Source: Channallabes apus
Lineage: Eukaryota > Chordata > Actinopteri > Siluriformes > Clariidae
DNA: 64,000 nucleotides
Reading direction: 5' to 3'
Assembly: GCA_030522415.1 (NCBI GenBank)
Contig: CM060107.1
Location: forward strand, 26,038,571-26,102,570
This document shows positions 37,809 to 49,000 of the stretch, piece by piece. Made by a program: the position numbers and the translations under genes. The stretch's first letter is position 1. Every line of letters starts with the position of its first letter. The notes under the pieces were generated by a model, which was not told where the DNA came from, did no database searches, and saw only the letters and a list, made by a program, of their open reading frames with translations.

Positions 37809-40800
37809 ATGAACACGGTCTTTGCAGTGACTTTGGTGTTTGTGGGCTGCTGCAGTAATGTTGTATTCTTGGAAGTTTTGGTGAGGTCGGTGCAACTTCT
37901 GCTTATCTTACAGATATTAATTATTAATTAATTATTAATTGTTATTAATAAGGTGTGATTTATGTTATGTGCGATTATTATATGTAGGGTATTTTTTTAT
38001 AAAGCAATGTTATGTACATAAACCTATTAGTACAGTTTCCTGAATTATGAAATGATTTGTTACATAAGTGACGTTGAGTTTTTCCTTTGATCTGGACGCT
38101 TTAGAGATTTCCCAGGATGCGGAAACATTGTTACATTTGCCCAGTTTGTTTTTATTGCCCTGGAGGGGTTCATCTTCGAGACCAATTTTGGACGCAAGAA
38201 CCCATCTATACCAATCAGGTACTTATAACACTGTAGTGCTGCTTAATCAGTGTTGCACTAGACTTGTTAAATTAGTGTAGATGCCAATAATATGGTGCAA
38301 GTATAATCACTTATATAATTCCCTCCACTTTCTTTGAATGAGCATTCATTCATTCATTCATTCATCTTCATATAAAACACTTTATCCTGGCCGTCCTTGT
38401 GGTGGATCCGTACTCTGCTTCAGCGACACAGCAGTCACTTTCATAAAGCAGCTAAATGTTACACCTGGTGTTAACCTGCATCTTCAATCAATTTTTCTTA
38501 ACAATAATTTGATTCAGATTATCTTGATTAGAAATTTCACCTTAATTCTTTACATGGACCTTGATCCGATACAATTTTATTGACACACAAAGTAGTTCTT
38601 CCCAATGTGAAGCATTTAATCTGTCATAAATATGACAGAAGAAGAAGAATTGTTCGCCAGCGTTGAGGTTAGGTTAGGCTTCCTGGGTGTTTTGTGATAA
38701 ATCCCACCTTCTGCGTTATGATTAGTTACAAGAATTTGAGATTTGGTTAGATGCTTTACTGGGCATGAAATTGCAAACCAATCAGTGCTACTTCCTCAGC
38801 CAGAGATGCAGTGGTTGAAAGTAAAGATTTATTGATTGATTGGGAATGGAATCAAAATTTCCCTCCAGGAAACTCGGAACCTTAACTAATGTTGCCGCAA
38901 TATGGAGCAAACATGTGCAGAAAGAAAGTATTTATTATGACAAGAGAGAAATGATCAGAATGTGAGTCAAAAGAATCAAATTTCTATTGAAGTTCTGTGA
39001 TGCTCAATATCTCTTTTATTACAAGGTTCACATTTTGTCTCTGGGATTACCTCTGCTTTCAGCTTAAAGATATAACAGGTCCCCGGTTCCAACTCTGTGC
39101 CCTTTACCCAGAATGGCAAGATGTAAAAGAGCAGCAACAGTTTCAAGTTTGTATGAAAGGGCACTGGTGGCTCAGTGGTAGGTGTTTCGCCTGCCATGCG
39201 GACGGCCCGGGTTCGATTCCAGCCAGTGCCCACACCCCAGCCACTGGATACAGTGCCGGTCCCAAGCCCGGATAAAATGGGAGGGTTGCGTCAGGAAGGG
39301 CATCCGGCATAAAACCTGTGCCAAGTTGTAGTGCGGACTGGATATTCCGCTGTGGCGACCCCTTGCCATGATCAGCCGAAAGACCAACAACAACATGAAA
39401 GGGGCTTGTGTGTGTGTGGAATCCTAGGAAATACACCAAGGGGGAGATCCTTTTCATTTAGCATGGCCGATCCACATGCGTGTTTTTGCAAGGAAAGCGA
39501 GGAGAACAAGCTTGCTTTTTCATCAGTGATATTGCTCTGGATATTAAGTATATTAAAAATGCTCCACTCTGTATTTTATTCCTGTGTAGGAATTATGTGA
39601 TAATGGTGACCATGTTCTTCACCGTAAGTGTTATAAACAACTACGCCCTCAACTTCAACATCGCAATGCCACTACATATGATCTTCAGATCCGTAAGTCA
39701 CATCTTTTTAGTAACCTGTCAGTTTACAGGCGTGTATTTGCTCAGGATCAGTATACTTTACATCTTTTTTGAAATTTCTTTCCCTGCAGGGCTCTTTAAT
39801 AGCAAACATGATACTGGGCATCATAATTTTGAAAAACAGGTAGGCTAGATCCAGTGTTTTCCAAATGTATTGGCACAGCCTATGAAAATGAGCCAAATGT
39901 ATTATATAAAAAGTATAACTCGTATCTAAACAGTTCTCCGATATCCAGGGATGTTGTATACTTTTTATACATTTTATACTGTTCTATTTTAACCCACTTA
40001 AAAAAGTGAATGTAGCTCATTGTCTTTCTACAAACCACTGGTTTCAAAAGGATTAACACCCTTGCAATTAATTATATAAAAATAAATAATTAATAATAAT
40101 AATAATAATAAGCAACAGTGAGTGTCTTCCTGTAATACTGTAGCTGTTAAGTTTGTGGACATCCTTATGAATGTACTTTTTTTCTGATACAGATATTCAT
40201 CAAGTAAATACCTTTCCATAGTTTTGGTATCACTAGGCATCTTTATCTGTACCATCATGTCTGCCAAACAAGTGGTAAGAATCTTGGCCAATGTTTTGGC
40301 ATTTTTTTCTGGCTGCTGTAACATTTTAGATATACAGTACTGTGTAAAATCTTGATCCACTCCTCATTTCTTTATATTTGTATTTATATACCTGACCAGT
40401 TCCAGGTGAATGTCTTTTTGTTTGTTAAGCCACACAGTGACCTACAGTATGAATCATTCTAGCATAAATTTAAATCTAACTTAAGGCATGAGGCTGCTGC
40501 CTTGATTGTTACGTACATGAGCAACACATATTTCAATTTAATGTTTAGGCTTTTTTTGCAGCCTGTAGCAGTAAAACATTTGTTTCTTATTTATTTTAAT
40601 ATGAAACAGTGAGGAATGAGTCTGGTCAGTACTGTAGTTTGTAGTTGTATACAATTATTATGCAAGTATATAATTTCTCCGATGTTTGTAAGCTGTATTC
40701 ATCTTTGCATGATTGTTTTTGTTAATATTTTTTCTAGAGTGCTGAAAAATCTGTTACACAAGAGGAAGGAGTATATGTATTCTTGCACTGGCTTTTAGGT

Positions 40801-43800
40801 AACCGAGGACCTAGATGTATACTGTATATTTCTGTTCATGAGCCGTAACAGCATATTTTGATTCTCTTTCCTGATCAGTTTAGAGATTTTTTGAATCCCA
40901 CTATTCCAGTGTACATGCCTGATGTTTTTATTTTTATTTAAGGTATTGGCATGCTGACCTTTGCACTGGTAATGTCTGCTTTAATGGGAATTTTCCAAGA
41001 AACACTGTACAAGAAGTATGGCAAGCACTCAAAGGAGGCTCTCTTCTATAATGTAAGTGAAATTCTGTTGTTCACACCAGCTCTTAACTGACCTGGTCAA
41101 AAGAGGACAGGCTGAGCACAATTTTACAGTCTTTCTGTCTTTACATGCTCCCTTAAAGCTTGCCTTATTAAACAGTGAATTTTCTTGAATTTTAAATATA
41201 TTTTCCTTTAAAAAAGTTCAAGTTTGGGCTTTTAAGGGGGTGAATCCCACTGCTGTAAAACAATTGGAATCACTGGATTTGGATTAATTGGACAGCTCTA
41301 ACGTAACCCTAAGGAATGTCTTTCGCATTACTGTGTGCACGTTTTATCTCAAATACAGCGCTTAGAATTTTTTTCTGATATCTTTCAGACATTATCAGAT
41401 ATAACAGTTGTGCATGGTGGGAATGACTATTGGATAAGTAATAAATAAACATAGGGACATGGTGTTACTGGATATTAATTAATAATAGAATGTGTGATGC
41501 TTCTCGTTATGTGAAGATTCTGTATTACTCAGGTTTTTAATGAATTTCTGATAAATCCAGCTAATATTTTGTTTATACTTTAGGACTATGGTGTAAAAAC
41601 AATCTATTAATCTATTTTAATTGCTTTTAATATTGTGACTATGAAGCTTGTTCGTTCCAGTCGTCACCTCCATTAAATCAGCTAAACTCCAAGCAAATGA
41701 ATAAAATAGATAATGAATGCAGCTTGTTACAGAAAAACTCCGTCATTAGGCTTAAACACTAAAGAATAGCATTTTCCTCTGACTGTTACAAATCCTTGAC
41801 GCTAGATCTGCTAATCTTCCCCTTACAGAGATTCTGCACCATATCAATGAGCTCCTTTGGGTTAAATAACAAACTTTTTAATCTGTTGCCCTACTTTTGC
41901 TCAAGTTATTCGGAGCATCTGTCATATAACTCCGTTTAAATGAGCTGGATGTTACTCTCGAAAAAAAGTGCAAGCACATTAATTAATTGCTCCATATTTA
42001 ACGAGAATCGTTTTTCTGGGTCATTCTGTTGTTGGTCTTATCTCTCTGCTTCTTTCAGCACTGTCTGCCGTTGCCAGGGTTCCTGCTGTTTGCAACTGAC
42101 ATCTATAACCATGCTGTACTCTTCAATAAGACCAGTGAGTCTTACACCCCTTTATATGCCCTTTAAACGAGTGTTTGAGCTGAGGTCATAGCAGTGAGTG
42201 TGTAGAAGCCTCATCTGTGTGTCTGTGAAGTATGATGTAGTTCTTTTTCTCCCACTGATGCTGTGATGCAGGATGGCCAGAGCAGAAAATATTGTCCTTC
42301 AAAGCAGTAGGAGACTGAAACAGCCATAGCAATGTTTACTTTTTCTTCTTTTTACTTTTTGTGTTCAAGTCAAACCAGTACTTTTGATTGTGCATAATAA
42401 CAGGACACAGTTATGAGGGGGAAAAAAATCTACCTTTATTTCTCTATATAATCTCCTGCTACACTAATCCACTCATCCTAGCATTTCACTAGTGCTTGAA
42501 TACCATCAAGGCTGAAAGTTGTACACCAGAGCCAAGAACTCCTTTAATGGCCCAACCATGTGGAAATGGCTTGGAGCAAGGTCAGGACTGTATGAGGATG
42601 CGTCAATAACTCCCAGCTGAATTCAAGTCCAAGTGGTATGAATGATTGTGTGTACAGTTCCCAAAGAGAAATGTGTCTCTTCCACAAGTTGGCCATAAGT
42701 TATTTGACTTTTGAATTCTGATGGGAATTACTGCAGTGCACTCTAAGCCACCTCGGCCAGGACATATGGCCTTCTTTAAAATGTTTGCACCATTCATATG
42801 TCTTACTTCAACTAAGAGTCTCATCACCATACTGTGCTTGAAGTCTTCTGTAAATGTCATGCAGTAAAACATTTGGCATAATTTGTTAAAACCTCTGGAA
42901 GCAAAATAAGATGTAAATATAAAGATGATGGATATTTACTCTAATTCCTTAAAATGTATTCATTTTGTTCTCTCTTAAAGCTCCTGTGGAAATCCCTGTG
43001 ATTGGTGCAACTGTACCAGTTATGTGGTTGCATTTAGCAATGAATGTCATCACCCAGTATCCTTCACATATGCTAATATTTTGATTGTATATATGCATAT
43101 AACTCTCTGAAAACTGCAGAGAGTTATATGCATATAACCCAAGGCTCAATTCTTGCACCACTCCTGTTTAGCCTGTATAGGCTCCCTCTAAGTCAGATAA
43201 TGAGAAAGAACCAAATTGCCTATCACAGCTATGCTGATGATACCCAGCTTTACCTAGCCTTATCTCTAAATGTCTACAGCCCCATTGACACCCTCTGCCA
43301 ATGCATTGATGAAATTAACAGTTGGATGTGCCAGAATTTTCCTCAATTAAACAAGGAGAAAATTGAAGTCATTGCATTTGGAAACAAAGATGAAGCTCTG
43401 AAGGTGAATGCATACCTTCACTCTAGGGGTCAGATAACTAAAAATCAAGTCAAGAATCTTGGGGTGATTCTGGAGACAGACCTTAGTTTCAATTGTCATG
43501 TGAAAACAGTAACTAAATCAGCATACTATCATCTCAAAAACATTGCAAGAATTAGATGCTTTGACCGGCCTTCCCAACAAGACCATTAGACAGCTGCAGC
43601 TCAACCAGAACGCTGCTGCCAGGATTCTGACAAGAACCAGAAAATCTGATCACATCACAACAGTCCTCAGGTCCTTACACTGGCTTCCTGTAACATTTAG
43701 GATAGATTTTAAAGTATTTTTACTTGTCTATAAATCACTTAATGGCCTTGGACCCAAATACATTACAGATATGCTCAGTGAATATAAACCTAACAGACCA

Positions 43801-44639
43801 CTCAGATCGTTAGGATCGAGTCAGTTAGAAATCCCAAGAGTTCACACAAGACAAGGGGAGCCATCTTTTAGCTATTATGCTGCCCGCAGTTGGAACCAGC
43901 TTCCAGAAGAGATCAGATGTGCTAAAACATTAGTCACTTTTAAATCTAGACTTAAAACTCATCTGTTTAGCTGTGCATTTATTGAATGAGCACTGTGCTA
44001 CATCCGAACCGACTGCATTATTTTATGTTTACCTAATATTTTAAACTGTTTTATATATTTATATTTTAAATTACATTTTAATTCGAATTAATTAGTTTTC
44101 TATTTTATTTTAAATTACATTTTTTATTAGTTAAAAATTTTATTAGCTTAGTTTTATTGCAGTTTTATTGCTGTTAAAAGTTTTCCTTAAAAGTTTTATT
44201 GCTATTATTTTCTATTTCATGATTATTTTCTTTTCTTTTATGTAAAGCACTTTGAATTAGAATTGTGTATGAAATGTGCTAAACAAATAAATATAATATC
44301 CTATAATACTCTGCTTAAATATACACCTGTTATTACAAGAACCTTTTTAACTTTATCAGTTACTTCAGCCCTTAACTCCACTGCTTCCTCAGATACATAT
44401 GCATTCGGGGTGTATTCATTCTAACAACTGAGTGTACCTCCCTTACTGTTACACTAGTTGTGACTCTACGGAAATTTCTGAGCCTCATCATTTCTATTCT
44501 GTACTTCCAAAACCCATTTACAGCGTGGCATTGGGTTGGCACAGCGGTGGTCTTCCTGGGGACGCTGCTCTACACTGAGGTGTGGTCCAGCATTCGCATG
44601 GCTATGAAAGATGAGACACTGGGCAAAAAGGCAGAGTAA
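37809..44639 (+). CDS. slc35b4: Nucleotide sugar transporter SLC35B4 (UDP-xylose/UDP-GlcNAc)
   Basis: Exons: 37809-37885, 38105-38218, 39590-39692, 39790-39839, 40193-40274, 40738-40798, 40943-41052, 42059-42134, 42981-43056 and 44393-44639. They give 331 residues, equal to human. The protein is a multi-pass ER/Golgi membrane antiporter of the YEA4 branch that supplies UDP-xylose and UDP-GlcNAc to the lumen. Conserved blocks are FVGCCSNVVFLE, FPGCGNIVTFAQF, NNYALNFNIAMPLHMIFRSGSLIANM, MGIFQETLYKKYGKHSKEAL, CIRGVFILTTECTSLTVTLV and LYFQNPFTAWHW. It ends KKAE, a KKXX-type ER retrieval signal. Intron 9 has U12-type splice signals; all others are GT-AG of the usual kind. Introns 2, 8 and 9 hold a SINE, a mariner fossil and a LINE. 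Confidence 0.96.
39159..39395 (+). repeat. SINE with RTE-like 3' tail, slc35b4 intron 2
   Basis: The head TGGCTCAGTGGTA (39168-39180) and GGGTTCGATTCC (39209-39220) are RNA polymerase III box A and B. The body GGAAGGGCATCCGGCATAAAACC leads to a tail TTCCGCTGTGGCGACCCC ... GCCGAAAGACC. That tail also ends the RTE LINE at 50955-51430. Confidence 0.82.
42411..42885 (-). mobile_element. Mariner-type transposon fossil in slc35b4 intron 8
   Basis: The minus-strand frame from 42872 reads FYCMTFTEDFKHSMVM...KKAICPGRGG, reminiscent of the N-terminal part of mariner-family transposases. Further along, frames give SWELLTHP and, shifted, FHMVGPLKEFL, close to the catalytic-end motif PYSPDLAPSDFHLFGPLKE. 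Several frameshifts and a stop show it is long dead. Confidence 0.65.
43091..43135. repeat. 19-bp perfect inverted repeat at a LINE junction
   Basis: Arms 43091-43109 and 43117-43135 (ATATGCATATAACTCTCTG and its complement) surround a 7-nt loop. LINE coding sequence begins immediately after the right arm. Confidence 0.92.
43136..44300 (+). mobile_element. 5'-truncated L2/Rex1-like LINE in the U12 intron
   Basis: Two overlapping frames (43128-43589 and 43543-43989), offset by a frameshift near 43560, encode the second half of a reverse transcriptase. QGSILAPLLFSLY and the catalytic box YADDTQLYL come first, then NLGVILETDLSF, QNAAARILTRT, LHWLPV and a C-terminal FKSRLKTHLFS. The 3' end reads GTAAAGCACTTTGAATTAG then ACAAATAAATATAA. 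It is defective by truncation and frameshift. Confidence 0.85.
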
Positions 44640-45159
44640 AAATGATAACAACAGAATACCTCTGTGTGTGTGTTTGCACACACGTGAAAACAAGCCTATG
44701 GACATTTTTTGCATAGCAGAATCTTCTGCTAGGTTCTTTGTATGTTTAAAAATTTCCCCAGGTTTATTTTAGGGCTCAAATCCACTCCATTATTAGTCTT
44801 ATTATTGGAATAATGAGGCTGCACTATAGCAGTATGTTGATTAAAGTAAATCCACATCCTTGACACAAGACAAAAGATATATTATAAATTGCATTGACTG
44901 CTATTAAATTACTGTGTTTTCAGCTGAAATACAATTGTGCATAGTTGAAGTGCCAAGCATGAAAATAAGTCCAGTTTGGAGATTAAACTTTTAGATCAGA
45001 ATTGTGTAATAGGGACATTTAGACGGCTGACGTACTGTAGACCTTTGTATTTATGTTTTTTTGAACTTTGTGTCTCCACAAGGTCCAGGTGTCTCAGTTA
45101 ATGCGCTGCCTCACATCCGTCATGTTGTTAAACACGTGTAACTATTTTCCTGTTACAGT

Positions 45160-45165
45160 AATAAA
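45160..45165 (+). terminator. slc35b4 poly(A) signal
   Basis: This AATAAA lies about 520 nt after the stop, followed by a GT-rich stretch (CCTGTGTTTACTAATGTACAGTGTGT). Confidence 0.6.
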
Positions 45166-45770
45166 ATTAGCCTGTGTTTACTAATGTACAGTGTGTAACT
45201 CATCACTTGTTGCCCATCTACACCATACATTCTGTAAGTACAGTACACAATAAATGACGTTGGCCTCTCTGATAAAGTACAGGTAAGGAATAGAACACAG
45301 TCTGTTATAATAGGACAATTATTGTGGTGGTGGTATGGCCTGATATTAATTGCCCTTAAGTATGTGTTAACAGTAACGCACTGTTATTTATAACTGTAAT
45401 CACTTATTCTTTTTTTTACAAACTTTATATTTTTGTTCATGTTTATTAAGTCAATACAAAAATACTGATTCAATACTGATTCAATACTGATTTCCAAACA
45501 TTAGTATTCCATAAAAATAAATAAATAAAAATAAATAATTAATTAAACAACAACAAATAAATAATAACAATAATAATAACCTTAAAAGAAAATAACTGTT
45601 AGACAGAAAAGAAATCAGCATATTATGTAAAATGCCACTTCTCAAACATAAAAAAGGAATTAAGATCAATTAATTAATCTTTAATTTATTTATTTATAAG
45701 GAATCAAACGTTTTTATATGTTATGATGAAATCCGTACAGAAGAGTTGGCATTTGACCTTGGCATTCAGG
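45166..45770. other. slc35b4-chchd3 spacer
   Basis: AT-rich sequence with A/T tracts around 45510-45580. No gene or recognisable repeat was found. Confidence 0.55.
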
Positions 45771-45779
45771 CTTCTCAAC

Positions 45780-46098
45780 GCGCCACATTCATGCGCATGC
45801 GCAGCAGAAAATCAGTCACCCCGAGTTCCGAACGAAACCGCGCACTGTTTACTGAAGGGCAGCTCAGCTGTGCGGTCCACCTGGTTGCAGCACGTGCACT
45901 GCGGTCTGACCAATAGGAAGCGCTGTTACTAATGTCTCTGTGCCGCTATCCAATGGGAAGCATCGTTCTCGGGACAGGAGAGGAGGGCAGGGCTGCATGT
46001 TGGGGCATCAATGGGTCTCGGCTCCGAGTACTGGAAGTTACTGCTCGGTTCGCGGTCACTGAGTAACTGAAGGCGTACAGCAGTGTGTGCTGGGAGAG
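45780..46098 (+). promoter_or_regulatory. chchd3-like promoter with an NRF-1 site
   Basis: This is a GC/CpG-rich region directly before the ATG. A perfect NRF-1 palindrome, GCGCATGCGC, lies at 45793-45802, and two CCAAT boxes at 45910-45914 and 45950-45954. NRF-1 is the classic activator of nuclear genes for mitochondrial proteins, which fits the product. There is no TATA box, and the start site is not defined. Confidence 0.7.
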
Positions 46099-49000
46099 AT
46101 GGGGGGCACCAGCAGCTCCAGGGGCATCTCAGAGGAAGCCGAGGGGGCAGAAGGGGTCGTGCTGGTGAAGGGCATTCGGGTAAGTTTAACAGAGCAGTTA
46201 CATCCTTCTCTGTCTGTGTGGGGTCTTAAAGAAATGTGCAACAAACTATATTTGGAACAAACCCAGCTGGTAATTATAGTCGGTATAATAATAATATTAA
46301 TTATTATTATTATTATTGTTTTGTTGTTAATAAAAAAATAATTATTATTATTGGCCAAATCCTTTTGTCTATATAGTGTGTATAGACAGCTTACCAGCCT
46401 CTTCTTTTTACTCACTTAGAGTTAATAAAAAAATGTTTGGTTCTAAAAATTATGTTTCATTCTCTAACATGAATTAACAATGAATATTCATTTAGCATTA
46501 GCAATGTATATTAATTGAAATTGCCCTTACATTTTTCTGAATTATGAGCTGTTATAGAAGCCTTACATTATTACAGTATTAAACATATTAATATAAACCT
46601 GTGATTAAAGTTAAACAATGATCTAATGTTAATCAAAAACCTTCTGACCAGTCTAATTCAAGAAATTATCAAATTTATTTACCTCTTTTTGTACTAGTCT
46701 TGGCCAATTATTACTATTCAATCTGCTTTAATTGTAATTGCTTAATTGCATTGCAGTGACTTAATCAATTAATCAAATTATAGTATAGTAAATGTCTTGT
46801 GCTGAATTGAATTTTTAAAAAATATAAAACTATAATTCAAAATCTCAGTCACTCATTGTCTATACCACGTTATCCTGTATACAGGGTCGCAGGGGCATGG
46901 AGTCTAGCCCAAGAAACTTGGGGCACAAGGTGTGATGCACCCTGGCCTGGGTGCCAATTCATCACAGGGCACAAACACACACATACATACAATTCACACA
47001 CTATGGGCGATTTGGGAATGTCAGTTACCATAATCTTTGGAATGTGGGAGGAAACCTGAGAATCTGGAGGGAACCCACCAAGCACATGGAGAACATGCAA
47101 ACACACACAGACCCGAGACTGGAATCAAACCCTCGACCCTGGAGGTGCAGGGTGACAGTGCTAACCACTAAGCCACCATGCAGCTCACATTTTTAATCAG
47201 GGGTTTCTAAATTGGGATCTGCTGAGCTTTGGCAGGTAGTCTACAGTGGTAGAAATCATAACTCTGTATAATCCAAGTTGAATATATTTATTATTATTAA
47301 ATATTGGGTTTTTATGGTTTTCATGATTTGGTTTCATTGAATATTGAATGGCTACAAAAGTTAAGTTAAAAAGGCATACATCACATCTTTTATCCACTCA
47401 AGTTATATACTGTACTATGCAAAAGTCTTAGGCACCATGTTATCTTTAGTAGAAATTTTATGAGACAATTAATAATAAATAATGCAAATACATATAATAA
47501 AAGTTTATTATTTTACCAAATAGAAATGAGCAAGTGTGACAAAGTTACCAGAAGCACTTATATTCTTCAGTAAAACCTCCCAACTGTTTAGTTTTTTTAT
47601 GCAAAACCCAGCAGCCTACGTTAGTTTTTTGTTTGTTTGTTTGTTTCTATATAAAAATTGATCGGTCATGTAGTATGTTGCTTTTTTTTTTTTACAGACA
47701 TGCAAATCTTCTGTGATGTTATTTATTTACTCATTATTAAATTACATTTGGAAAAAGTGAATGATTTTGCATATAATAATGCAGACTTGATAAACATATA
47801 ATGAAATTTGTACTAAAGATAATATATTACATAAGTCTTGTGCACAATATTGTATACACAGAGTACTGTGCAAAAAATATTAAGCCACCCCTTCATCCTT
47901 CTCTCTCACTCTCCTCGTCTATACTGTTTTATCCTGTGTACAGGGTTGTGTGGGGCCTGGAGTCCATCCCAGGAGACCCAGGTCATGAGGCGGGACATAA
48001 CCCATCGCAGGGCACACACATACACACACTTATTCACACACACTACAGGCGATTTGGGAATGCCAATTAGTCTAATCTGCATGTTTTTCGACTTTGGAAC
48101 AAACCCGGAGTACACAGAGGAAACCCACCAAGCACGGAGAGAACATGCTAATTAAATTTAATTTACTCACACTATTGCCTTGCACCTTCAGGGTCCATCT
48201 CTGGTCTGTGTGCAGGGTGTCCATGTTCTCCCCGTGCTTGGTGGGTTTCCTCCGGGTACTCCAGTTTCCTCCCACAGTTCAAAGACATGCAGATTAGGCT
48301 AACTGGTATTCACAAATTGCTTGCAGTGTGTGAGTGGAGGTATGTGTATTTGCCCTGTGATGGATTGGCACCCCGTCCAGAGTGTTCAAATTAAAGCGGT
48401 ATAGAACATGAGTGAGTGAATGAGTAAATTATGTCGATTTAATTAAACGATAAATGCTTCAGTGTGACTACCTGCAACATGCCTAAAGATTGGTTGCTTA
48501 TGTAACAACCTCAGCAGCAACCTCATTTTCTCTCTCGTCTGATCTACCCACTCAGCATTCAGCATCACCAGCATACTAACCATCAGCCTGATCATCTGTC
48601 ATCATCTGCTCCTGTTTCTCATTGGTTCTTGCCTTAAGTTAGATGTTTTTATGATTGAATGATTTATAGAGTATTGTATGGCTTAACAAAGTATGGAGCA
48701 CTGGACTGAAACCTCTATAGCAATTATTTCTCACAACTACTGTACATTAAAACATATGTTGACAAAATATGAAAACAAAACAAAATACTTATGAGTAAGT
48801 ATTTAAGTGAGTGCATACATCATCTAAATATTTTTTTATATGTGATTAATAGGTGACAGATAAAGTGATTGATCGCATGAGGGAGTCTCCACTAGTCCAG
48901 TGTCCTCAGTCCAAATGTCCTCCCGAAGGACAGCCTTTAACTCCTCAGAGTGAGACCTTGGCTCCTACTGAACTTTTGGCACCAGTACCGCCAAATCCTC

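Larger units (their letters stand above)
43057..44392 (+). other. slc35b4: U12-type (minor spliceosome) intron of slc35b4
   Basis: The donor reads GTATCCTTC directly after exon base 43056, matching the U12 donor consensus RTATCCTTT. A branch-site match CCCTTAAC (43369+1000, that is 44369-44376) places the branch A about 17 nt before the AG at 44391-44392, and there is no ordinary polypyrimidine tract. The flanking codons join as CA|A to give ...NVITQYICIRG, as in the family. No other intron in the window has these signals. Confidence 0.88.

Noticed and set aside
43128..43989. Two overlapping 150-codon frames within slc35b4
   Set aside because: They are the reverse transcriptase of a truncated LINE in an intron, not a host gene or exon.
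47405..47890. Possible MITE with ACTGTACTATGCAAAAGTCTTAGGC at the left and GTACTGTGCAAAAAATATTAAGCC at the right
   Set aside because: The two similar ends are in direct, not inverted, orientation and no target duplication was found. They may be remnants of two copies.
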